This document shows positions 26,459 through 34,898 of a stretch of 64,000 nt of DNA, piece by piece. Within the stretch, counting starts at the first letter, position 1. Each line of letters begins with the position of its first letter. The notes below the pieces were generated by a model. It had not been told where the DNA came from. It did no database searches and worked only from the letters and a program-made list of their open reading frames with translations. The position numbers and the translations under genes were made by a program. The stretch lies in assembly GCF_004354985.1 (NCBI RefSeq), contig NZ_SMSK01000008.1, positions 1 to 64,000 on the forward strand, in the 5' to 3' direction. This DNA comes from Segetibacter sp. 3557_3. Lineage in GTDB: Bacteria > Bacteroidota > Bacteroidia > Chitinophagales > Chitinophagaceae.

Positions 26459-28507
26459 ATGAAAAACAATACTTCCCTCCCGTTACTCGCTTTTTTGCTC
26501 GCCCCGGTGATCCTATGTGCGAACCCCGGTAAAGGGGACCCCAAGCCTGATTCGAAACAGAAGTTTATCGATAAGGCGAACATGGACCTTTCTGTAAAAC
26601 CAGGCGATAACTTCTACCTATACGCAAATGGTAACTGGATTTCGAAAAACCCTGTGCCCGCCAGTAAAACCCGGTGGGGAAGCTTCGATGTATTGCGCGA
26701 AGAAAGCTCACAAAGATTGCGTGCGCTGCTCGATGAGTCTGCCGCGAATACAAAAGCAAACAGGTTAACACAAATGGTTGGCGACTTTTACGCCAGCGGA
26801 ATGGATAGTGCAGCGATCGAGGCTAAGGGGATTACACCCATCAAGGCTGATCTCGATCGTATCGCAAACCTGAATAACATGCAGGGTGTACTGGGCGAAG
26901 TTGCCTACCTGAGAACTCAAGGCCTGGGGGCACCACTGTTCGGAACAGGGGTTGCACCCGACCGTAAGAATGTAAACCAGTATATTCCACAAATCGGGCA
27001 AGGGGGAACAACATTACCTGATCGCGACTATTACCTTAAAGATGATGCCCGAAGCACCAGGATCCGCGAAGCCTATAAGCAATACATACAGGCATCCTTT
27101 GGATTGATCGGTGAAAACCAGGCAGCAGCTTCGGCAGCCGCCAATGCTATCCTCCGACTCGAAACCGCCCTTGCAAACGCCCAATATAGCCGGGTAGAAA
27201 TGCGTGACCCCTATAAAACCTATAACAAGTTTTCCGTTCAGCAGCTTAGCAGCACCACACCTTCCATTAACTGGCAAAGCCTGCTTACTCAGATGAAGAT
27301 CCAGGCCGGTGACTCTGTATTGGTAAGCAACCCTGCATTTTTAAAGTCGGTTGACTCACTGCTTACTGCTACCCCCCTGACTGACCTGAAAAGTTATCTG
27401 AAGTGGAGCGTTATTAAAAGCTCGGCCCCATACCTCAATAATCGTTTCGTTGAAGAGTCATTTAGATTCAACCAGGTATTGACCGGCCAACGCCAACAAA
27501 CACCAAGGTGGCAGCGAATGGCAAGCCTTCTTGATGCATCACTTGGTGAAATGCTTGGGCAACTCTATGTTCAAAAATACTTCCGGCCTGAAGCAAAACA
27601 GCGCATGGTTGAACTGGTAAATAACCTCTCGACCACTTTTGAGGACCGGTTAAAGCGGCTTGGCTGGATGAGTGAAGCCACTAAAAAACGGGGGATTGAA
27701 AAACTTAAAGCTTTCACGAAGAAGATCGCTTATCCCGACAAGTGGAAAGATTACCAGGGGATTACCATCACCAGAACCGACCTGCTCGCAAACATCCGGA
27801 GTGCGGATGTTTGGGCCTATAACGAAATGGTAAACCGTATGGGCAAGCCTGTCGACAGAACCCAATGGGGAATGACACCACCAACCATTAATGCGTATTA
27901 CAATCCCAGTAACAATGAAATCGTTTTTCCTGCCGCCATTTTACAGTTCCCATTCTTCGACTTCGGAGCCGACGATGCGGTGAACTATGGTGGCATCGGT
28001 GCGGTGATCGGGCACGAGATGACCCATGGCTTTGACGACCAGGGCCGCCAGTTTGCCGCCAGCGGAAACCTTGAAGACTGGTGGGCAAAAGAAGACGCCG
28101 ATAAGTTTAAGGCAAAGGCTGACATGGTGGTGAAACAATACAATGATTACACGGTATTGGATACACTACATGTAAATGGTAAGTTAACCCTGGGTGAAAA
28201 CCTGGCTGACCTTGGTGGACTTAGCATTGCTTACGAAGCGTTTACAAAAACCAAACAGTTTAAAGAGGGCAAGAAAATCGATGACTTTACACCAGCTCAA
28301 CGTTTTTTCCTGAGTTGGGCCCAGGTGTGGCGGAACAATGCGCTTCCCGAAACACAGGCGCAGCTGATCCTTACGGACTCGCATTCACCAGGCATGCATC
28401 GCGCCAATGGCCCGGTTGCAAATATTGATGCCTGGTACGAAGCGTTCAATGTTAAGCAGGGCGACAAAATGTATAAACCTGCGGACCAACGCATCCGTGT
28501 TTGGTAA
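26459..28507 (+). CDS. M13 family metallopeptidase (neprilysin/PepO type)
   Basis: 682 residues with a signal peptide (about 1-20). The zinc site is VIGHEMTHGFDDQG (HExxH), with the third ligand in GENLADLGG. The substrate block NAYYNPSNNEIVFPAAILQ is also present, and the C-terminus FNVKQGDKMYKPADQRIRVW is family-typical. It is a secreted or periplasmic oligopeptidase. A strong terminator follows at 28621. Confidence 0.95.
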   Translation: MKNNTSLPLLAFLLAPVILCANPGKGDPKPDSKQKFIDKANMDLSVKPGDNFYLYANGNWISKNPVPASKTRWGSFDVLREESSQRLRALLDESAANTKANRLTQMVGDFYASGMDSAAIEAKGITPIKADLDRIANLNNMQGVLGEVAYLRTQGLGAPLFGTGVAPDRKNVNQYIPQIGQGGTTLPDRDYYLKDDARSTRIREAYKQYIQASFGLIGENQAAASAAANAILRLETALANAQYSRVEMRDPYKTYNKFSVQQLSSTTPSINWQSLLTQMKIQAGDSVLVSNPAFLKSVDSLLTATPLTDLKSYLKWSVIKSSAPYLNNRFVEESFRFNQVLTGQRQQTPRWQRMASLLDASLGEMLGQLYVQKYFRPEAKQRMVELVNNLSTTFEDRLKRLGWMSEATKKRGIEKLKAFTKKIAYPDKWKDYQGITITRTDLLANIRSADVWAYNEMVNRMGKPVDRTQWGMTPPTINAYYNPSNNEIVFPAAILQFPFFDFGADDAVNYGGIGAVIGHEMTHGFDDQGRQFAASGNLEDWWAKEDADKFKAKADMVVKQYNDYTVLDTLHVNGKLTLGENLADLGGLSIAYEAFTKTKQFKEGKKIDDFTPAQRFFLSWAQVWRNNALPETQAQLILTDSHSPGMHRANGPVANIDAWYEAFNVKQGDKMYKPADQRIRVW

Positions 28508-28541
28508 GCAGTTATTATCAGGGTAGCACGCATGAATTTGA

Positions 28542-28588
28542 GCTTTTTTTGTGACCAGCATTTGAGCGTTGATGGAACATCGTTGCCC
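28542..28588 (-). repeat. Degenerate intergenic repeat, copy 3 of 4
   Basis: On the minus strand this copy reads GGGCAACGATG, CAT, then AATGCTGGTCACAAAAAAAG. It aligns to copies 1 and 4. It lies between the M13 stop codon and its terminator. Flanking AACGTTG and GCAGCCG blocks at 28590-28612 resemble sequence upstream of copy 2. Confidence 0.55.
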
Positions 28589-28620
28589 GCCCGGCTGCGC
28601 CAACGTTACTCAATAACAGG

Positions 28621-28651
28621 CCGCCCGGCAAATGCTGCCGGGCGGTTTTTT
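28621..28651 (+). terminator. Rho-independent terminator of the M13 peptidase gene
   Basis: CCGCCCGGCA and TGCCGGGCGG form a perfect 10-bp stem with a 5-base loop, followed by six T. It lies 113 bases past the stop codon, after one repeat copy. Confidence 0.85.
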
Positions 28652-28753
28652 GGCAAGTATTGTTAACGGGTCTTTGTAGTAGAGTAATTAATGATCGCGA
28701 TCTATGCCGCAGTCAAACGAGAGATCAGATTAGTGACAGTAATCCATTCAGGT

Positions 28754-30253
28754 CTATTTCTTAGCCTGGCTCTTCCCGGAGATAATCAGCTCGTGCACTT
28801 CCTCCATTTTGGCATCGACGCCCTGGCGGATTGCTGCAGATGAGGGGTTTACGGGTATGTCGGGAAATATGCCACGCCCGGTCTTAGGCCGGTTCTTGTC
28901 GATAACAATCCGGTAAAGTGGTAAAATCACCCGCACTTTACTGTTTGGCAGGTTAATCACCGGAAGGTGCATGGCAGTGTTCCCGTATGATCCGCCGCCG
29001 GTTTCTTCACCAACAACGGTTACATTGTCCTGGCCTTTCAGTGCACTTACAAACAGGGTTGCTGCCGAAAAGCTGTAACCTCCTGCTACCAGGTAGGTTT
29101 TGCCATCAAAATGGTTCTTTCTTTTTGGCTTAAACCGGTGGTTCTCGAAATAACTAAAGTGTATACGGCCGTCCTGCTTTTTTCGACCCGTTACGTGCAT
29201 ACTCAACCAATAAATAAACCACGGTTTTATATGTTGACGGTGCGTAAAACTGCGGCTAATTGCAGCGACGGTATCAGCAATCTTAAAGGGCCTTTTGATC
29301 AGGTATTGTGTAAGACGGGTACTGCTCATAATATTTCCTCCCCCGTTTTCACGAAGATCAATTACGAGGTTTTCAATCTTTTCCTGCCTAAGCTTCCTAA
29401 ACGTTCGCCTGAAAAACGGTTGCAAATGTCCCTCACTAAAGGTGTTAACTTTCAGGATCGCGGTATGCAAACTGGTGTCAATCAACAAGCTCCTTTTCGA
29501 CATCTTTTTAAACTGCCGGAACTCGCGGCGGGTTATTCCGCGCAACGAGTCAACGTCTTTACGGGTAAGTTCCGGTCGAGGTGTAAGACTTTTTACGATG
29601 GCATTCCGCTGCCGGCCCGTACTGTCGATATAACTCACCCGGTACTGGCTGTCGAGCCCAAAGGTATTGGCGTAATAAAACGGGAAATTAAAACTTACAA
29701 TTTGTTGTTTGAAGTTAATCGTGTATCCGTCAGTACTGATAAACTGGTAAATACTGTCGAGCAATTGCCGGTTAGAATAGCCATTGATACCGGTTATGAT
29801 CGTGCCCCGTCTTAATTCGGGATGATTTCGAATGCTGTTATTTACAAGCACCATGCTGTCATCCCACACCTTTAGCGATAGTGGAAATTGACGTGACCGT
29901 TTGCGGGTACTTAACCTATTGTATCTTGAAGATGAACGAACAGCGGTGTGACCGCAGTGAATTTTGTTGATCAGCCAGGCAAGTTTGTTTTTAAACTGAT
30001 GTTCGGTGAGCGAGTCGGTGATTGATAAAATGGTTTGCCGGAAGTGCTCATCAAGAGAGTCTTTGGTGGTATACCAATAAAGGCTGGGATGGTTTTTTTC
30101 GAGAATGGCTTTCAGGAGTGAAACATCAGCTTTCAACGATTCGGGGCTCATCCTGGTTGTGGGAAGCTGAGCCTGTCTTGAAGCTCCACACCCCATTAAT
30201 GAAACCGAAAGCACAGCTAAAATGAGTCTTACACACTTGATTTTCACTCCCAC
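28754..30253 (-). CDS. S41 family peptidase lipoprotein
   Basis: 499 residues. The lipoprotein signal ends at VSLMGCGAS. The C-terminal half is a peptidase S41 (tail-specific protease-like) domain, with VIDLRENGGGNIMSS and the nucleophile serine in AGGYSFSAATLF, then VVGEETGGGSYGN. No clear PDZ domain is visible. It is the last of three minus-strand genes (thiL, small lipoprotein, S41), 26 bases after the small lipoprotein gene. Confidence 0.85.
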   Translation of the reverse strand: MGVKIKCVRLILAVLSVSLMGCGASRQAQLPTTRMSPESLKADVSLLKAILEKNHPSLYWYTTKDSLDEHFRQTILSITDSLTEHQFKNKLAWLINKIHCGHTAVRSSSRYNRLSTRKRSRQFPLSLKVWDDSMVLVNNSIRNHPELRRGTIITGINGYSNRQLLDSIYQFISTDGYTINFKQQIVSFNFPFYYANTFGLDSQYRVSYIDSTGRQRNAIVKSLTPRPELTRKDVDSLRGITRREFRQFKKMSKRSLLIDTSLHTAILKVNTFSEGHLQPFFRRTFRKLRQEKIENLVIDLRENGGGNIMSSTRLTQYLIKRPFKIADTVAAISRSFTHRQHIKPWFIYWLSMHVTGRKKQDGRIHFSYFENHRFKPKRKNHFDGKTYLVAGGYSFSAATLFVSALKGQDNVTVVGEETGGGSYGNTAMHLPVINLPNSKVRVILPLYRIVIDKNRPKTGRGIFPDIPVNPSSAAIRQGVDAKMEEVHELIISGKSQAKK

Positions 30254-30279
30254 AATATACCTATTACTTTATTTCGTTT

Positions 30280-30600
30280 TCAGATCCTGGTGATCGTGAT
30301 GATTTCTACCATAAACTTTTTTTCACTGCAACGGCACGGGTATACCTGCTCCGTTCTTTTGTACGTCACGTTTACTTCCTGTTCATCAACCTTAAACGCT
30401 TCAGGCAGGTTTGTTGGTATCTCATACGTTGATCCTATCCTGAGTGTCCAGCCAAAACCATCTACCCTGGGATCGCCCAGGTAATCGATTGTTGCTTTGG
30501 TTGTAATGGTTGGGCTGGCTGATGGTTCAGCACTGTTGTTGTTTTTAGAACAACCAGCAAATACCAACAAACAGCTGATCAGTACAAGTATCGTTTTCAT
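30280..30600 (-). CDS. Small lipoprotein of unknown function
   Basis: 106 residues. The signal ends in LVFAGCSKNN, so the protein is a lipoprotein. A Ser/Thr-rich linker is followed by about 70 residues of probable beta structure with a CRC motif near the end. I do not recognise the family. It lies between thiL and the S41 peptidase gene on the same strand. Confidence 0.7.
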   Translation of the reverse strand: MKTILVLISCLLVFAGCSKNNNSAEPSASPTITTKATIDYLGDPRVDGFGWTLRIGSTYEIPTNLPEAFKVDEQEVNVTYKRTEQVYPCRCSEKKFMVEIITITRI

Positions 30601-30688
30601 AGTAGCTCTTGTTTATAGATAGGTCTGCGCAACCTATTCAAATACTGCCACCTCTGTGCCGCAATCCCGGCTCCAGGTGGCAGTATTG

Positions 30689-31726
30689 TTAAGCATTACC
30701 GAAAGCGTTCCAACCCTGCGCAACAATCTTGTGGGTGTTTCCTCCTTTGGTGGTAATGTATAAGCCTTCTTCTACATCCGTGATATAGCCGATTACAGAT
30801 ATATTTTCATTTAACACCAGCTTTTCGTATTCACTTTGCGGAACGGTAAAAAGCAGTTCGTAATCCTCGCCACCACTTAGCGCACAGGCAGTCGGGTCCA
30901 GCTCAATCTTATACGCGTACCGCCGGGCATCGTCGTGAACCGGGATTTTATCTTCGTAAATCATACAGCCCACATTGCTTTGCTTGCAAATGTGCATGAT
31001 CTCGCTGCTCAACCCATCGCTTACATCCATCATGCTTGACGGCAAAATACCAGCCGACTCAAAGAATTCAACGATGTCTTTGCGAGCCTCAGGTTTTAGC
31101 AACCGGCCGATGATATATTCTTCATTCCCTAAATCGGGTTGAACCTGCGGGCTCTCGAGGTAGATTTTCTTTTCTCTTTCAAGTACCGTTAAGCCGAGGA
31201 ATGCTCCCCCCAGAAAACCAGACACACAAAGGAGGTCGCCCTTTTTTGCTCCACTCCGCTTTACCATCTTTTCAGGAATAACCTCGCCCAATGCAGTAAC
31301 GCTGATGATAAAGCCTTTTTGCGAAGTTGATGTGTCGCCGCCAATAAGATCAACGTTGTATTGCTCACAGGCAGCATATACTCCATTATAAAATTCATCC
31401 AGTGCCTCCAGGCTAAACCTGTTGCTGAAAGCAATACTCAGGGTGATGGAAGTTGGGTTGGCATTCATGGCGTAGATGTCGCTGAGGTTAACAACAACAC
31501 TTTTGTAACCCAGGTGTTTCAGCGGGGTATACATCAGGTCGAAGTGTATCCCTTCGATAAGCATATCCGTAGAGATTACGGTTTGCTTACCAAAATGATC
31601 AATCACGGCACCATCATCACCGATGCTTAATATGGTTGAAGCATTCTGTATCTCGAAGTTTCGGGTCAGGTGGTCGATCAACCCAAACTCACCCAGGTCG
31701 GTAATTTCAGTACGCTTGTTTTCCAT
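30689..31726 (-). CDS. thiL: Thiamine-monophosphate kinase
   Basis: 345 residues. It phosphorylates thiamine monophosphate to the diphosphate cofactor. Motifs are SIGDDGAVID, GGDTSTS, MDVSDGLSSEIMHI and LSGGEDYELLF, all typical of ThiL in the PurM-like ATP-binding fold. It lies 81 bases from the inositol monophosphatase gene on the same strand. No TPP riboswitch was seen upstream. Confidence 0.95.
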   Translation of the reverse strand: MENKRTEITDLGEFGLIDHLTRNFEIQNASTILSIGDDGAVIDHFGKQTVISTDMLIEGIHFDLMYTPLKHLGYKSVVVNLSDIYAMNANPTSITLSIAFSNRFSLEALDEFYNGVYAACEQYNVDLIGGDTSTSQKGFIISVTALGEVIPEKMVKRSGAKKGDLLCVSGFLGGAFLGLTVLEREKKIYLESPQVQPDLGNEEYIIGRLLKPEARKDIVEFFESAGILPSSMMDVSDGLSSEIMHICKQSNVGCMIYEDKIPVHDDARRYAYKIELDPTACALSGGEDYELLFTVPQSEYEKLVLNENISVIGYITDVEEGLYITTKGGNTHKIVAQGWNAFGNA

Positions 31727-31807
31727 ATTGGCGAAATTGCGGAATGATAAAATATTAACATTGAAAACGCTGCCTCTTGCAGCTTTAACGGTTTGCCTGC
31801 TGCACGC

Positions 31808-32584
31808 TTACATCCATTCACCATTCACCGCTTTCAGCAGTTCATCATGTATCAAACCGTTGGTAGCAAGAAGCTGGGGCTGGTAGGGCGAATAGGGATT
31901 ACCCGAGAAATCGGTCACCTTTCCGCCAGCTTCCTCTACAATCAGGAATCCAGCGGCACTGTCCCATGCATTTAGCTTGTGTTCGTAAAAGCCATCAAAG
32001 CGGCCGGCGGCAACCCAGCAAAGGTCTATTGCAGCACTTCCCAACCGGCGAACCGGTACACCCTTGCGGATCAGTTTTTCAAAAATCTGCAACGGCCCGT
32101 TTGGAGTATCGATATAAGTATAAGGAAAACCGGTTACGATACAGCTTTTAATCAGTTCCGTTTTTTGGCCAACCCCGATCTGTTTGTCGTTGAGGGTTGC
32201 GCCTGAGCCCCTTTCAGCAAAGAAGAATTCGTTCATGAGCGGATTATAAACCGCACCCATTATGATGGTTCCATTATGTTCGAGCCCGATGCTTACGGCA
32301 CAAATTGGAATACCATTGGCAAAATTCACCGTACCATCAATTGGATCGATGATCCATTTATAACTGCTGTCCATGATTAGCTCCCCTGATTCCTCAGTTA
32401 AGAGGTAGTGATCGGGGAAACTGCGGCGAATGGTTTCCATAATAATCCTGTCTGCCGCATGATCGGCTTCCGTTACAAGGTTATTCACACCTTCTTTGTT
32501 TGACACTTCAAAGGTTCCATTGAAGAACTGCCGGATTACATCCGCCCCCGCGTGGGTAGCTTCAAATAATGTTTGTTTAAGCAT
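31808..32584 (-). CDS. Inositol monophosphatase family protein
   Basis: 258 residues. Metal-binding motifs of the family are LLTEESGE, WIIDPIDGTVNFANG and LNAWDSAAGFLIVEEAGG. It hydrolyses inositol-1-phosphate or a similar sugar phosphate in the cytoplasm. It is divergent from the GT2 gene, with about 110 bases between them for both promoters. Confidence 0.93.
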   Translation of the reverse strand: MLKQTLFEATHAGADVIRQFFNGTFEVSNKEGVNNLVTEADHAADRIIMETIRRSFPDHYLLTEESGELIMDSSYKWIIDPIDGTVNFANGIPICAVSIGLEHNGTIIMGAVYNPLMNEFFFAERGSGATLNDKQIGVGQKTELIKSCIVTGFPYTYIDTPNGPLQIFEKLIRKGVPVRRLGSAAIDLCWVAAGRFDGFYEHKLNAWDSAAGFLIVEEAGGKVTDFSGNPYSPYQPQLLATNGLIHDELLKAVNGEWM

Positions 32585-32694
32585 CCCGCAAAGATAAATG
32601 GACGTATTTTATTGATGGAAATAATAAGCCCTTGTAATAGTTTGGGCTTTGAAAAAAAATAATCGTAATTCGTGTAGACTAACAGCACCTGTTT

Positions 32695-34626
32695 TTGCAA
32701 TTATCCATTATTATAGTAAACTTCAACGTCAGGTATTTTCTTGAGCAATGCCTCTGCGCTGTTCAAAAAGCCATTGAGGAAATTGATGCTGAGGTTTGGA
32801 TCGTTGACAATGCATCATCCGACGGATCCATCGAATACCTTAGAAACAGGTTCCACTTTCCCATCTATTTGTCCAATGCAAATAACCTTGGCTTCAGCAA
32901 AGCCAACAACCTGGCGCTGCATAAAGCCCGTGGAGAGTTCATCTTGTTTTTAAATCCCGACACCATTATTCCGGAGGACTGTTTACTAAAGTGCCTTGCC
33001 TTTATGTGTTCGCATAAGGAAGCGGGAGCGCTTGGGGTCAGGATGGTGGATGGCAGCGGAAAATTCCTTCCGGAAAGCAAAAGGTCCTTTCCGGCCCCGT
33101 ATACTTCCTTGTACAAACTTCTTGGGCTGAATGCAGTTTTCCCAAAGTCTAAGGTTTTCGACCGGTATGCCCTTGGATACCTTGATGAAAATAAAACACA
33201 TGATGTTGATGTGCTTGCCGGTGCTTTTATGATGGTAAGGCAACCCTTGTTATTGCAGTTAGGTGGCTTCGACGAATCGTTTTTTATGTATGGCGAAGAC
33301 ATCGACCTTAGTTACCGCATACAGCAGGCCGGTTATCGCAATTACTATTTTGCCGATACCACCATCATCCACTTCAAAGGAGAAAGTACTAAAAAGGGCA
33401 CCCTTAACTATGTGCACATCTTTTACAATGCGATGAGCATTTTTGTAAAGAAGCATTATGGCGGTAACAAAGCCCGAATGTATAACCGGCTGATCCATGG
33501 CGGTATCTGGCTTCGGGCCTCTGCAACAGTCGTCAACAACTTCCTCAAGCAGGTTTGGCTGCCGGCGGCGGAACTTGCAATTATGATGCTTGCGTTTTTG
33601 CTTGCAGGTATTGCAACCGGGTCCCTTTTCGCAAAAAATGCCCTGGCACCTGGCCACGCAATCGAGCTTTCCTGGCCCCTATTTGCCTCATGTTATTTGT
33701 TAACCGGTGTACTTGCCGGCATATACCACGAACGGTATAGCAATATAAAGGTCATCTCAGCCATTGCTATTGCGACCGCAGTAAACCTGATGGTCTTTGA
33801 ACTTCTTCCGAACCCTGTGAGGTATGCCCCGGTAATCCTGGTTGCTGCTATCTGCGCTGCAACCCTGATTATTGTATTTCGTACGATATTACACAAGCTG
33901 AAGATTGTTAAAGCTAATAAGGCTGCCACTCACCGGAAACAGATCGCTATAGCCGGAACTGCCAGCCAGTTCGGAAGCATACACCGGCTGCTTTTGAAAT
34001 CCGGGCACCTTGCCGCCGACATTCGTCATTTAGAAATCGACGAAGATCCTGGTACGCGGGATTTAGCTAAACTGGCACATGGTGTACGCGAGGGACAATA
34101 TGGTGAAATCATCTTTTGTGAGGGCAACCTTAGCTTCAACGACATCATTGTCCTGCTGCAACAAGTTCCACAAGGTGTGTACGCCCGCTTTCATGCAGAC
34201 CACAGTAGCTCCATAATTGGTAGCGACTCCCGGGATACTGCGGGGGAGTCGTTGTCGGACGAAGGTTATTATTCGCTTGCTGACCCGTACCAGCAATACA
34301 TGAAAAGGTTGACTGATATCGTAATTGCTTTGTTCATCCTTGTTTCATTCCCGATACAGTTGTTGATTACCGGCAGCAGGATCATCCCGCATGCCCTGGT
34401 GGTTTTAAGCGGACGAAAAACATGGATGGGCTATGGGGTACAAAACCTTCAGATGCCTGTTTTTAAAAAAGGTTTACTCACAACTAACCGTAAGCCTGTT
34501 GCCAACATCTCCACTATTTCTTCGAAAAATACGGCACAGCACGAAAGCTCCTTTAGAACTGGTTTATACTGGCTTCGTGACATTAAACTCATTGTAAAGC
34601 ATTACCGTAGAGCCGGCAAGAATTAA
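32695..34626 (+). CDS. GT2 glycosyltransferase fused to a membrane/Rossmann-like region
   Basis: 643 residues from a TTG start. No ATG is possible, because the family N-terminus LSIIIVNFN begins two codons later and a stop lies 15 bases upstream. Residues 1 to about 240 are a GT2 rhamnosyl-type transferase (DNASSDGS, NPDTIIPEDC, DESFFMYGEDIDLSYR). About four hydrophobic segments follow (285-395). Next comes a Rossmann-like stretch (KQIAIAGTASQFG, EIIFCEGN) and MKRLTDIVIALFILVSF. The latter resembles the first helix of WcaJ-type sugar-phosphate transferases, but the catalytic part is missing. It is probably a membrane-bound cell-surface polysaccharide enzyme. The degenerate C-terminus may anchor or bind polyprenyl sugars; that is inference. 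Confidence 0.85.
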   Translation: MQLSIIIVNFNVRYFLEQCLCAVQKAIEEIDAEVWIVDNASSDGSIEYLRNRFHFPIYLSNANNLGFSKANNLALHKARGEFILFLNPDTIIPEDCLLKCLAFMCSHKEAGALGVRMVDGSGKFLPESKRSFPAPYTSLYKLLGLNAVFPKSKVFDRYALGYLDENKTHDVDVLAGAFMMVRQPLLLQLGGFDESFFMYGEDIDLSYRIQQAGYRNYYFADTTIIHFKGESTKKGTLNYVHIFYNAMSIFVKKHYGGNKARMYNRLIHGGIWLRASATVVNNFLKQVWLPAAELAIMMLAFLLAGIATGSLFAKNALAPGHAIELSWPLFASCYLLTGVLAGIYHERYSNIKVISAIAIATAVNLMVFELLPNPVRYAPVILVAAICAATLIIVFRTILHKLKIVKANKAATHRKQIAIAGTASQFGSIHRLLLKSGHLAADIRHLEIDEDPGTRDLAKLAHGVREGQYGEIIFCEGNLSFNDIIVLLQQVPQGVYARFHADHSSSIIGSDSRDTAGESLSDEGYYSLADPYQQYMKRLTDIVIALFILVSFPIQLLITGSRIIPHALVVLSGRKTWMGYGVQNLQMPVFKKGLLTTNRKPVANISTISSKNTAQHESSFRTGLYWLRDIKLIVKHYRRAGKN

Positions 34627-34752
34627 CGGCTAAATGCAGGTGCGTTACAGCTTCCGGAACAATTCAGGGCATTTCACGTCTGCTTGAAAATGGATTTTGA
34701 TACCATGAAACCTGATGCTGAACCGGCCCATCGAAATGAGCAGCCGGCAGAT

Positions 34753-34799
34753 GTGGCAACAATGAATCATTCCTGGAAAATGCCGGTCACCAAAGAAAA
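34753..34799 (+). repeat. Degenerate intergenic repeat, copy 4 of 4
   Basis: This copy reads GTGGCAACAATG, CAT, then AATGCCGGTCACCAAAGAAA. It lies inside a possible 39-codon reading frame (34690-34809) whose end reads DVATMNHSWKMPVTKENTS. The same frame in copy 1 reads SVATMLHEHKLPVNKKRKD. The similarity is explained by the shared DNA, so I do not call a gene. The rest of 34627-34898 holds nothing else I can name. Confidence 0.55.
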
Positions 34800-34898
34800 C
34801 ACCTCCTGAGAGCGGAGCGGTATTAACGAAAACCCACCACTACATGTGCAGCAATTGCTGTAGTTTCGTACATGTATACTTAACACAACCATTGCCAT

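Noticed and set aside
29111-29815. 234-codon plus-strand frame
   Set aside because: It is antisense to the S41 peptidase domain, with no family motif.
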